In this document: piece by piece, positions 1 through 38,982 of the stretch
How the letters are laid out: every line of letters begins with the position of its first letter
Position numbering within the stretch: the stretch's first letter is position 1
Source: Dromaius novaehollandiae
Taxonomy: Eukaryota; Chordata; Aves; Casuariiformes; Dromaiidae
DNA length: 64,000 nucleotides
NCBI RefSeq assembly: GCF_036370855.1
Contig: NC_088099.1
Span: 24,643,501 to 24,707,500, forward strand
Direction of reading: 5' to 3'
Translations under genes and position numbers: made by a program
Notes under the pieces: model-generated
What the model saw: only the letters and a program-made list of their open reading frames with translations
Told to the model about the DNA's origin: nothing
Database searches by the model: none

Positions 1-1802
1 CTGCTCCTGTTCTTTAGCTGGCATAGAGAGGCTCTGAAGGCCTGCATACAGAGAAATGTTTCCTAGCCTGAGGACTGAGGTCATCTTCTGCAAACCTTAG
101 TGCAGTAAAGTGTTGAGGGAGAGGAGCAGCTAGAGGATATGATCTCAAACAAGAAAGCAGCGTCTGAGCTTTGGGAATGCTTGCAACTGAGTCATGAATC
201 TTCCCTGCTGCAAACAGAGTTTTCAAATGAAGGAGCTGTGTCCTGCCTGGTGTGGCATATTTTCAGGTGCTGTCAGCTCTCATGAGTATTTCAAGTCTGA
301 ATATTTGGCCTTATATTTGAAGAAAATCATGGGTCTCTGTAGAATCTATTTGATGGAGATTTGGTCATTTTTTGGGTTACAAAGTCCTACATTATTCTGT
401 ATAAGGAACTATATTTTTACAGGCATTGCACCTGTCTACTTAAGTACAAGTATCTCCTGAAGAAGCAGTGGCATAAATGTAGAAGACATGATTGGAATGA
501 ACCTTGGGAAGTCTTCTAGTCCATCCCCCTGCACCAAGGCAGAATTAGCTGTTCCTGTGTCATTACACATGTGACTTCTTTGGTCTTTAAGAATCTTCAG
601 TGATTTGTCATTAGGATGTTTTCCTTAGTGTTAGACCTGAACTTCTTTGCAATTTAAAGCTCTGTTTCTTGTGCTATTGGTACAGACATAGAGAACAGAA
701 TTTTCCTCCTTTTTCAGCAGTTTTACATATCTGAAGACTATTATCAGGTCCCTCCCCAAGTCTTCTCTTCTTTAAGCTGAAAAAACACAGCTCTTTACTT
801 TTATTCTCATAGATCATGTTTTCTATTCATATTCCTGTCCTCTTGTCAGCCATGGGTACAAACTGATCATCCTCATGGCTCTCTTCTGACCTGTCTCCTG
901 TTGGCCTTTCTTAAAGCACTGAGACCAAAGAGGTTCCAGGACCCTCAGTGAGGTCTTGGCAGTGCAGGGTAGAGCAGAGGGGTTACTCCTTGTGCCTTAG
1001 AGGTGGTTCATTGCTTCACGTCCCAGCATGGTGTTCACCTTTTATCCTGTGCCGTTGCATTGCTGACTTGCATTCAATTTTCATTGTATCGTAACCCTCC
1101 AGATCTTTCCCTGCAAGTTGCTACCTGAACAACTGCCTCAGATTCTGTATTTATGCAGTTGGTTGTTCCTGCCTACTTTTGAACCTTTCTCTTGTCCTCA
1201 TCAAACCCTGCTTTTTAGGATGACTTCTCCATTCTGTTAATGCTATTTGAATTCTCATCCTCACTACAGGTGAACTGATGCCCCTTCACAGCTTTCTGTT
1301 CACATGTGATAACCTTACTTTCTGTTCCATTATAAACTCATGAGTACAAGTGTCGAAATAATGTTGGAGAGGACAGACCCCTGTGAAACCCTCCTTTTTT
1401 GACAGTGCACAGTCTCTGCACACAGTTTGTGAAAGCATGTTCATTTAAACTTTGTTTCTCTAGTTCCCTTAAAAATGTGTCATCTGAGATTTTGTCTAAA
1501 GCCACTGTCTACTGCTTCTCCTCTACCTGGCCTGTTACTGTATCCTAATAGGTTATTAAACCAGTTTGTTGTGATCTGTTCTTGACAGCTGCCTCTTTGC
1601 TATTACTCAGACCATTTTTGATAATACTTCAGGATCGTCTTCTTGGGAAACAGGGCATTATTTATGGGAGTTAGTGTCAGTGAGAGAAAGCAAGGAGTAA
1701 CAAATGTGTCATAAAACAGGTGAAGAAAAACACATTTGTTTTAAATGTCCATTTTCACTGGATTTTCTTTTCTGTGAATGTCTGTTTAACCTCTCAATGC
1801 AG
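1..1802. other. ADAM22 intron (partial)
   Basis: Non-coding sequence upstream of the first exon in the window. Apart from the CR1 remnant at about 487-1650 I see no exon, RNA gene or other repeat. Confidence 0.8.
487..1650 (-). mobile_element. Old CR1-like LINE fragment
   Basis: Read on the plus strand this is the reverse complement of a CR1 3' half. Recognisable pieces are CTTCTAGTCCATCCCCCTGC near 515, AGGTCCCTCCCCAAGTCTTC near 747, the leucine-rich-coding remnant AGCTGAAAAAACACAGCTC near 773, and CATCCTCATGGCTCTCTTCT near 869. Between them are short deletions and many substitutions, and no open frame survives. The 3' end is therefore near 490 and the element runs towards higher coordinates. 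Edges are approximate. The high divergence suggests an ancient insertion. It ends about 150 bases before the exon at 1803. Confidence 0.75.
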
Positions 1803-28755
<26,953 letters not shown>

Positions 28756-28944
28756 GTCCACTGGCTCCCCGGGGTGACATCAGCACTGTTTACTGCAGAT
28801 TTTATAGGAACTCAGCATCACTGAGTCGTTGCACATTCATCTGCTCTTCAGACAATCTGAAAGATCAACAGAGACACCGGCGATCGCGGTGACAACCTCC
28901 TCTCGTTTGGAAGGGAAAAAGCAGTCCTTTTTTGTTGACTAGAA

Positions 28945-28984
28945 TTTTATGATTTTGATGTAAAGAACAACCAAAATCATAAAA
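28945..28984 (+). repeat. Perfect 13-bp inverted repeat in ADAM22 3' UTR
   Basis: TTTTATGATTTTG at 28945-28957 is the exact reverse complement of CAAAATCATAAAA at 28972-28984, with a 14-base spacer. As RNA it would form a stem-loop 190 bases after the ADAM22 stop codon. Confidence 0.85.
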
Positions 28985-30127
28985 GTTAACAGGGGATAAT
29001 TAGACTGGATGTGACATGGCTCTTCCACATGATGACAAATACACTTACAGAGAATTACAGCTGCAGTCAATTTACAAGTCCCAAGTAACCGAGGTTTTTC
29101 TTCGGTTTAATGCAGTTGCAAATTAGATCAAACCAGGACTGAGAATGAGTGCGCTGAAGAATGCAGCCGATGTAAACATATACGCCGTATGCATGAACCT
29201 TGTGTTCTTTACTTTCCACATGTAAGGGAAAAACAACATACTGTAGTAGAAATTAGCATGCAGGAGTAAGAAATAGGATTTTTGTGACAGGATCTCAAGC
29301 TTTGAAAGGCAAATATTTTACATAAACTTCAAACAAACAAGGATTATATCCTTTTTTTTTTACTTTATGTGTTTATAATCTCAGAATACAGATTGTATAT
29401 ATGTAAACATTTGATAATGTCAAAAATAGCTGTTACACATAAGTATATTTTGCCAAATGCCTAAAGAAACAGTCATGACTAACATCATCACACTTCAATT
29501 TTTTTAATATTATGAGCAGACAACTTTGCATATACAGAAGATACAGTACTGTAAAAATGTGTGTCTCAGAAACTGGTGTTTGACCAAAATCTACACTATC
29601 TTTTAAGTAACTGACAATCTCAATTGTATCGTAGAATGCGGAAATCAGAGCACAGTGACACTTTGTCTTACATCATCATCAAAGGAACCAGCCAAAATGC
29701 GTTGCTCGATATGGTGACTAGTATGTCCTCACACAGCTGTAACCGAGACTAATTCTGCAGACAACAGAGAAAGAGTCTTTAACTAATGTTGAGTACAAAC
29801 TTACTGGAAATTTGGGAATACTTCTAAGCAGTCAGTTCAGACTGTGGTGATGTCAAGTCCTTTTGGTGAGACTTACATATTTGGTAAAGCATTTCAGACA
29901 CATTTTAGAGGGCAAGGTGTAGCTTATGAGAGGCGTAATGATTTCACCACACTAGAAAATAAAAATGCTGGGCAAGTAGCCAGTTTCCTTACTATTTTTA
30001 ATTTGTATTTGTTACTGGCATCTCCTTTACTATGCGTTAGAATACTGTGCCTCCTGTCCCTGAAATCCCCTTTACAATTTTACAGTTTATTTGGGCCTTA
30101 AACTGAGTACAAGCGAATTTAGCCACC

Positions 30128-30153
30128 AAAAAAAAAAAAAAAAAAAAAAAAAA
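30128..30153. repeat. A26 homopolymer
   Basis: There are twenty-six consecutive A. No recognisable retro-element lies upstream, and AATAAA follows 7 bases downstream. Within a transcribed 3' UTR it would cause internal oligo-dT priming, so cDNA ends mapped here should not be trusted. Confidence 0.9.
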
Positions 30154-30640
30154 TCCTGGAAATAAAACGCCTTTTGCTGATCTCATGCATAAACGGGTGG
30201 TGTTAGTCTGACTGCCAGCAGTCCGTGTGTTAAAGGCTGAATAATACATTGCTCTTTGATTTCTAGTATCTGAGACTTCTAAAGGATATTGTAAAATAAA
30301 TGTGGTCTTTTGATAGGAAGTTTTCATTCGGTGAGAAAAATGGGCCATATTAAATCAGTTTATAATTCTCCAGCTCTCCAGAAGTGACAAATTCATAGCC
30401 TCAGGTAGTAACATTACAGAATAAAACTTCTGTTTCTGTAAAGTGCAGCAGAATACCTTGCCCTTTAGCCGTATGAACAATTAGATGTTATTATGACAGG
30501 AGCATCCAAGGTGTTTCTGAATCTTCTACCTCTTACATGTATTTCCTTTAGTAAGTGGACCCAACACTCGCAGCCTTTTAATATATTTTTTTTTAACTTT
30601 TACATCTCTCAATAAAGTCAAATATATATAAGGTTAAATT

Positions 30641-33600
30641 AAGAAATTTTTGAAGATGTCAGCAGCTGTAAAGTATGTGAGATTTTTAGATGCACAATAT
30701 TTTATGATTAGATTGTGTGCTGGATTATAACAAAATACTGGCCTTGAAGTTGAAATGATTTCCTTCACAGTCACAAGGTTCTGGTAAGTATTTAGGGGGA
30801 GTACAAATGAGGGAGGACAGTGTACACAGCCAGAACATCTGGAAGGAGCCTGTCACTTCTCCTTGCTTTAGGAAAAGATTCTGCACTTTCGTGAAGAGTA
30901 AATATCTGTCAGCACTGAAGAATATTTTTTTGCAAAGATTTAATTTGAATGTAGGTAGCTGGATTAAAGATGGTTGCTAGTGTATAGTTCATGAAATTTA
31001 GGGCCTGAGCCATAATCACTTGAAGTCAGTATAAGTCTTTTATTGATTTCACTGGACTTTGAACTGGACCCTCAAGCAGTTCACCCAGATTAGGAAATTA
31101 CACTAACCTGATAGCCTCTATGTTACTCTGTCGCCTGGAAGCTGTGTTTTCCTTCCATATTAGTGTCTTGTCCTTAGTAACCGGACTGTTTATCATGTGC
31201 CTTTTACGATACTTTGTTTGAATACAAACTAGCATGTGATTTTGAATAATCCTGTTAAATTTTTGTGGCTATTTCATATTTATCATCCTTTACTCTTCCC
31301 TTTCCCTTATCAAGAAGCAGCAAGATTTGGCAGACAGAACTGAATGTAACATACTGGCTGTTTGTGTAATGTTCATAGCTTGTTGTTTCAAAAACGAATC
31401 ACCCTCCTGACTGTATTTTCAATGTACTATGTACTTTCAGCTTCTCTCTTGTTTTGGTATCATTCATTCCTAGCATTTGATGATACAGTTATGTGCGTAC
31501 ATTAATTTTAACAGTCACTCTCGCATTTGGAGATACGCAGTGACTGGAAATCTAGTGAGCACTGACTTTAAATTAAATAAATACTGACTTTCACTTGAAT
31601 GGGGTCAAGAGAGTGAGAACATCATGAAACTTGGTCTTTTGCAAAACTGTTCTGCAGGGAATTTTGCATTGAGTTGATAACTTGGAGACATTAAGTTGTT
31701 GCACAAAACCTGAACTTGTAGGGCTGTGTGAGCCTCTAAAGCCAGTGGAGGTCAAAGAGAGAAGTTGTTTGGTGGTTACGTTCTATCGTTTTCTACTTTT
31801 AAAATGTAGTGTGTTTGAAAACTGCCGGATTAGTAACCCTGGAGATTGCAAATATTTTTATTTAACCACAGTAGTTACAGTTACACTGGCAATAGCAATA
31901 TTAAATTGCCGCATAATACCTCATCCAGTGTAAAATGGTGTGATTGTGTTGTCAGTGAGGTAGTTCAGTCATGCTGATTCATTCAGAGTCAGGCTTTTAT
32001 TTGCTGGTTTTAATCTTTCTTTTCCCACTTCTAAGAAATGAACTAGTTTGTGCCAGCTATGTTGTAGATATTCGTTGAAGTGGGGAGGTCATCAGTTCAT
32101 CTCCAACACATTATGAGTAGTTGTCCATGTTAGCATAGGACTTGCAGGATAAGCGATACTTACTTAAGTTAGTGTTAAGTATTTCAGCATGTGGGAGAAG
32201 AATCTTGTATAATTTAAAATAAGGTTAATAATATGATTAACTGATGGAGATAAAAAAAAAATTAGAGATTATATCCAAATAATAATGCTGCAGTATGATA
32301 ACATCATTTTACAGTTCAAAGTTTACCTGCTTAGTCTGGATTTGTTAAGAACTTCAGTAATCCATACTGTAGACTTTTGAGGAACATATTTAGGCAGTAC
32401 ACCAGAAATGGTTGTGATTGATTGATAATTTACATGTACATTTGTTATATTATTGTTATAATATGAATAGTTTTAGTTTTTAAAGAGGCTGTTCATTACT
32501 ATATAGCATATCTTTGCATAAATTGTGAACTTACAAGTCACTACTTGCCAATTATGTGATTTGAAATGTGACATATGTCTTTAAAGATAGCTACTTCTAA
32601 ATGATTTAAGAGTTTTGTTCTTGATTTATGAGATCTTGAACCTGCTAAGCTGATGCACTCATTAAATACTTTTGATTGTGCTAACAATCAAATGAGCAGT
32701 TGGGCTATAGCCAGAATTAAAATAAGAAAAAAACCCTGTGTCAACAGCTAATATGTACCTGAGTCCTCTTATCTGAATCACCATTGCTGATTTTAAATGA
32801 ACTAGATTGTCCTGTCAACATTAATGCAATGACTGTTTTCAAAACCAGGGCTGAGAATAGCTACATGTGCTATGGCAAGTATGCATATACTTCTGACCAA
32901 ATTTGCAATCATTTCACTGCTTAGTATTGTGGCTGTGCAGAGGATGATTAATGATCTGCCAGGTTATGAGAACATGTGATGTTTGCCTTTGCTGATAGGA
33001 TGTAAAGTGAAACAATTAGAAGACTCCACAGTCACATGGAATAACAGGTTTGCTCTTACGACTTGCTTTGTCACCGAGTCCCGTACCCAGCTGTTGTAAA
33101 CAAACTTACTGAACTCCAGCTTAAAACTAGGCAAGCTCCTCTTCTCTTCCATCTTCCTACCCACTCCCCCTCTCCAGAAAGCATTTCCATGAAGGGTAGT
33201 GGCATCCACTAGGAGCCTTGTGTGTTTGTTGGCTAAGATCAAGCAACTGAGAAGCCAATGTTACAAAGGTGCTAGAAAGGTGGAAACCCTTCCACATGAT
33301 GTCCTGGATAAGGTCTTTTCAGTGCTGTTTATGGTGCTGTAAATATATTTCTTGCTCTTGCTAGTGTGTTGATAGAGCCTCATATCTCATTTGCAGTTTA
33401 CACTGGTTCAGCATTTGGTGTGTCAATCATCCTGTGTTTTTCTTGTCCTCTACCATTTTCAAAGGATGAGTTGCTTGAATCACTCACTCAGATAACCTAA
33501 AAGCTGTGCTGTGTTCTCCTGTTTCCCCTATTCCAAGGCTCAAGATCATCCATTTCTTCCTCTGAGCTATCTGAATATCCATGTCATTAGCAAACTCTGT

Positions 33601-36000
33601 GAGCCACTTTCATCAACCACAATGTGAGGTTGGTAACTCATTTTAAGAGCTTGAGCATTCTGGTCTCTGAAGCCATCTTTTTGGCCCAGAATAGATTGTC
33701 CATCTGACTGCTGATGCCCCTCTAGTTGCATGGCTTCCAAATCCTGTGACATCTATTGGGCAGTATGGGATTTGGCTTTCATTTTGATTTTGGCTTTTTC
33801 CTGAAGACAAATACAAGTAAATGGCACATGTATGTGCAGTTTATTGTCCTGGGATTGCATGGTGGAGAAAAGTTCCTATGTGGACATAACTATTAGGCTA
33901 ATATATCAGGAGAGAAGAAAACAGTGAACTGATTGTGAAGACATAGTTGCAATATAAAAAGCACTCTCACAGTATGCTAGGAAATCAGGTAATACTTGCT
34001 GGTCCATCTACACTGAAAAACTCTTTTGGGCTGAGTATTTTCCAAGTTAGTTTATGAAGAATATTTTTGGTGACTCAAGTATCGATGCTGATATAAACTA
34101 AAGCTTTGGAAAGAAGCAGCTCTCAGAGCCAGCAGGTGGTATCTTGTCATTCCACAACTGTTTTCTTCAGCTCTTTAGAAAAAACCCTATAGTGGTCAAC
34201 ATCAATATGATATCTGAGACAAGTAACCAAAACAAGCAGTGAAAACAAGTTCAGAACACAGGAAGGTGTTTGTTCTCTCACACTTGAGAAACTTTGTACC
34301 TGACTTTAAAATTGGCTCATGTAGCCAGGTCTGGTGTTTTTAAATCTCTAAAATCAAATCCACACCAGTTTCAACATCACTTTAGGTGACCGAACTTTAG
34401 AAAATTTCTGCTATGTAGACAGGCCATAATTACAATATTACTCAGAATGAGATAAGGAAGATTGGGGAAAATAAGAGGAGAAAAGCAATTAAAAAACATG
34501 TTTCCTAAAGGGAGAAGAATAGATGTCTTACACTATTTTTAATTACTGAAGCATAAAGTTTCAAAGCAACAAGCTAATTTTTTTCTGTTTGTTTCTGTAT
34601 TCCTCTGATTAAAAAAAATAAAGTTTTGGTTAAAAAAGATTAACTTGAGGCCTTAAGACCGTATATATTCTAAGTTTAGCATGGAGAGTCTATTTTTACA
34701 ACCAAATTAGAAATTCCTGTATATAGGCCTGACTGACCTTGTAAGTAGAGTGGTGCTAGCAGCTAATCATGCAATATTGTAAGGCTCTGTATAACAGTAA
34801 ATGCTGATTTATTTTGATTATTGGTACAAGGACTCCTGCTCACTGCCTGTGTAGAGAATCTGCATATTTTATGCTTGGAAATACAGTCCAGAACATATTC
34901 AAACTGTGAATATATAACCTGATTTTTTTTCTTAAGGGTAAAGATATATTACAATATGTAGTGTTTTATATAGAATACAATACTTATTTTTATTGTTGCA
35001 TAAATGCAAAATATTTTTTTCAGAATAGCAAAGCATTACAGAATTTTTAATCTGCTGGAGAAAACACTATTTACAGTATGACCAGTTCTTTCAGCAAAGC
35101 TTTTGAGGTAGTATATATCAATTGGCTCTGCCTGCTTCATTTTGTGCTAATGTTGATCTTGGGCATTGCTGTAAGAAAAAGCTATCTATTTTTTCACTGA
35201 TGCTAGCCCCTTGGTAAAATGCTTAGAGAGATAAGGAGAATCTTGTTTCACCACTGGGACTGGGCTAACGTTAGCAAAAACAGTCAATCTACATCATATT
35301 GTTGTCTTTGCTAGTTAAAACCCTTTAAAAACTCTTACATGACATAATAGAAACAAAAGATTTTGACAAACACCAAAATGAAGCATTGCAATTTACAACT
35401 TTGTAGCTTTGAGTGTGATATTTTTGTCATAAACATTACAGGCATTGGGCTGTTGAAGTGAATGAATCTGGCTTTCATGTAGCTAAACAAAATGTTGCTT
35501 TTTATAAAATGAAATCATTGTAATTTGGGGTTCTAAATTCCTGCTCACTTTTAATAACAGCATCACACTATCCACTTCTATGAGAGTATTTAATACAAAT
35601 GCCTGTGGTTTTCAATGTTACTAACATATTGTAACATCAGTAAAGTGACTTTCAATGACAAAGATTCTCATGTGTATTTTGTTCTTGCAAGTCTTTCTTT
35701 ACATTTAGCACTTCTATACCCTATTTTAAAGTCCTCTTTAGAAAGTGGCACTGAATGCATGGGAAAAAGTGATAATGGATAGTAAAAGAATCCAGAAGGT
35801 ATTATTCTGCACTTTTTTAAACTGCAGATGTGAAAATGATCCTGTGAGCTTCTGAAGCTTTGGCTTAAGTTCCCACTGTAATAAATCTGAAATTATTGTT
35901 CCTCAGTTTTGCATGTCTGAGGGCAACCTAGAAGAGTGTGTGAATTCTTTTTTCCTATTAATAGTAACCAAAATCATGTATTCCTGTAGACTACAGACTA
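30641..36000. other. AT-rich region between convergent ADAM22 and SRI
   Basis: AT-rich, with many short A and T runs and no convincing open frame, splice pair or recognised repeat. Part may be distal ADAM22 3' UTR. Nothing here can be assigned to a gene with confidence. Confidence 0.6.
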
Positions 36001-36283
36001 CTATTGCATAGAACCAAGTCTACAGCAGCCAAACTATTCCCAATTTGCATGAAAGTCAAGAGCAGCCATCCCACTTGCAATCATATAGAGATCCTTCTCC
36101 ACATGCCTTTTGGGAAAGGGAAACACTTAAGTTAGAGATAACTCTCTCTCTCTAAAGCAACCAGATTGTATCTTCAACTTGCTTGCTGAATGTACTCTTA
36201 ATAGGTAAGCCATTTTTGCATAGTTTTCAAGTATTTTTAGTAATATAACAGCATATGCTTAAAGTCAGTCAATAGTAATCATA

Positions 36284-38955
36284 TTTATTAGCTCAGTTTA
36301 TATCTGTATAGACAAGAAAGATGATCTAACATCTCAGTCCCCAGATTTTTGAAATGTTTATGGACAACAAAATGCAACTCTTCCTTTGGTTAACTAGAAT
36401 TCATTCCTGGTTTTGGAGCTCTTTGTTTTACAGGTTTCCTTGTGTTTCTAAGAAGATCCATGAAAAAAAACATGTTGGGTCATATCATAGTTGTTCTTGC
36501 AGCCTTTTGCAGCCCAGTAGTTGGTCAGCACTAAAATAGTAATTCTGCCTGGGGAAGTAAACTGAGGAAGAAAACTTGGAGTATTTGTTGCTGGGCCTCA
36601 GCAACATTCTACTCTTCTTTCAGTGCTATAGACGTTAGTTATGGCCCCTCACTTAAAAAGTAAATATAAAAAAATTGGACAAATAGTGATTATCCTACCA
36701 AATCCTCACCTCCTTTGTATTTTGGGAAACAAAGTATTATACTTACCTACTTCCACAATAACTCTTGTTTTAATAAACTGAACTATTTTACATCCCAGTC
36801 CACATCAACTAAACACAGTTTTTAAGCCAAGCTATGCAGGTGCGATTTTACTCCCACATATTATTTTATCAGTATGTCTCATTATCTATAGCATAACTTT
36901 ATACCTATAATGGACTGTGGAACTTCTGGGGGTCTCAGACCATCTAGTAAACTACATCACAAGAGTGTAATGTTTTCCTTCGCGTAGTCATCAGTAGTTT
37001 CAGAAACATAACTAAGTATGAGATAAATGTTGAGATAAAAGTTGTGCAAGTAATGAGTTTTGGTAAAAAAGAGTCTCCTCATTTTTAAGGTGTAAGGATA
37101 CTGAATACTACTGCATTTGTGCAAAATGGTCTAATCAAAATCCTACAGAAAGAATGGCCTTTTGCTGCACACTTTCCTTCTTAGTTTTTAAGCTATAAAA
37201 GTTCTGAACTACAGCAGAACTGCTGCTGGCTACTTAAGTCAAACCTCTGCATCTAGATTTCGGTTGTTATGTTAGAAAGGCTCTTGGTAACATTCAAAGT
37301 CTGTTTCCCAACTTTACATGCAACAAAACAGTGTACAACAGTCAGAATGTGGAAGTACAACCATGTCCATGCCTTTAAAATTCATTTTTCATAGCAGAAA
37401 GAACTAGCCTCTAAAATGAAACTAAAAGCATTATACAAAAGATTTTGATTTTAAGAAGTAAGCACTATTTGCTTCTTCAGGTGGTACCAGCCCAATTTGT
37501 ATTTATAGCTTAAGAAACTAGAGATTGGCATTCCACGCTATTCTCAGCTGAAGAAGTTTTAAAATCACATCTTCCAGCAAGCCTTCTGCCCTGAGAATTA
37601 TTTCCATTGTTTGTCCAGTGACACAGTTACTTTTTGCTTTCATACACACTTACTTTTTGTTTTCATTCCCAAGGGCAAAGGCTCCTCCCCAGAAGTGTGC
37701 CTCTGCCAAAAGTGCCCTAAACCACTATGATAAGAAATACAATTCTTCTAACAGCATGAATCTGGCATTCTTTGCATCAGTAAAGCTAGGAAAAAATCAT
37801 CTATCATTCTTCTGTGGCAGGCAGAAATGACAAAAATTAACCAAAATTCCAAGAACTCATTTCACTGGAAAAAAGGTTCAACTAACTCCATATATTTATG
37901 CTTCTCCCTCTAACATTCTTCTCTTCCCCCAAAAAAGAAAACCTGACTGTTTTTATTTCTATTATAAATTCAATCTTTTTTGCCCTGGAAAATCTCAGGC
38001 CAAGAAGTCTTGCTCTTCTGTAGCTGCCCTTATGTAAGGTCCACAGCAGAGGTAATTACATGCTGTGATCTGAAATAGATGGGTAAGAGTTTTTCAAAGT
38101 GGGTTTTGGTCCTTGTATAAAGGCAGGAAGAATACTTGTGAAGGAGATAGAAACATTAATTTACATGTAACTGTAGTCTGACAGATTCAAAGTTCATAGT
38201 TAAGAGGGACTTTTATATATTAAACTGACAGTGAGTAGTTTTTAAAACATTTAGAAGTGTTTTACGTACAGACACAAACAGAATGATAATTTTTCTGGAA
38301 TAAAAGCACTGTAAACAAGACTACCCTGTTGAAAGAGTTCTGTGCTATGTTTCTACACATCCCTGCTTAAAAGAAGTTCTAATAAGGTCAATTTACACTT
38401 AGTGCCTGATGCCACTGATTTCATCCCAAAAATGCCTAGCTGTCAAAACAAGCAACTTCAATTTACTGATGTTCTAACAGATCACAGTAAAATGATGACT
38501 CTAAAAGCTAACTCTTTCTATTTGTACATCTGCCTTATGCTGTGAAAGACAAAAGAATATGTATCATCTTATGTATCATCATCCACATGATACTGTTTAA
38601 GTCAGAAACAAGATAAGTTGCATTCCAGGAACTGCTTTTAGTGAATCATACAAAGTCAGAAGTAAATACATTACAGAAAAATTTACTGTCCACATAATTT
38701 GAGTTATACAGACTGACTTACAAGTTTATGTAAAATAAAAAAATCTTTAATAGTCAGAGGTTGAAAGTTAAAGATGACAGTACATTATTAGTTTATATTC
38801 ATTATTAAAACTGAATAAAGGCAAGCTCATAATTCAGTAATGTTATAAAATATGCAAATTACAATATTAAGATACACGATCATGGTAACTTTTGGCAAAG
38901 CAAAAGACAAACTGGAATGGTAATTGTGATTATCCATGGCTTCCTTCTTTTTGAC
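36284..38955 (-). other. SRI: Probable SRI 3' UTR (extent uncertain)
   Basis: Minus-strand sequence after the stop has AATAAA hexamers at 37952-37957 and 36284-36289 (TTTATT on the plus strand). The first gives a 3' UTR of about 1.0 kb and the second about 2.7 kb. From about 36.0 kb upwards the plus strand becomes richer in A and C, as through the SRI introns, which fits transcription on the minus strand to near 36 kb. No exon or repeat is seen inside. Confidence 0.45.
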
Positions 38956-38982
38956 TTAGATGCTCATTACACACTGTATGAA
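38956..38982 (-). CDS. SRI: SRI exon 8: C-terminus
   Basis: Encodes FIQCVMSI and TAA (38956-38958). The acceptor TTATTTTTTTCAG is strong. Human sorcin ends CVMSV, so the last residue is a conservative change. Confidence 0.95.
   Translation of the reverse strand, partial: FIQCVMSI

Larger units (their letters stand above)
28756..30640 (+). other. ADAM22: ADAM22 3' UTR, proximal part (end uncertain)
   Basis: The sequence downstream of the TAG has no further plausible exon. AATAAA hexamers occur at 30161-30166, 30295-30300, 30420-30425 and 30611-30616, any of which could serve as a poly(A) signal. Mammalian ADAM22 has a long 3' UTR, so the transcript may run further. The feature end here is only the last of this cluster of hexamers. 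It contains a perfect hairpin at 28945-28984 and an A26 tract at 30128-30153. Confidence 0.5.

Noticed and set aside
30037-30348. Minus-strand 103-codon frame with a poly-Phe run
   Set aside because: The run is the translated A26 tract. The frame lies in the ADAM22 3' UTR in antisense.
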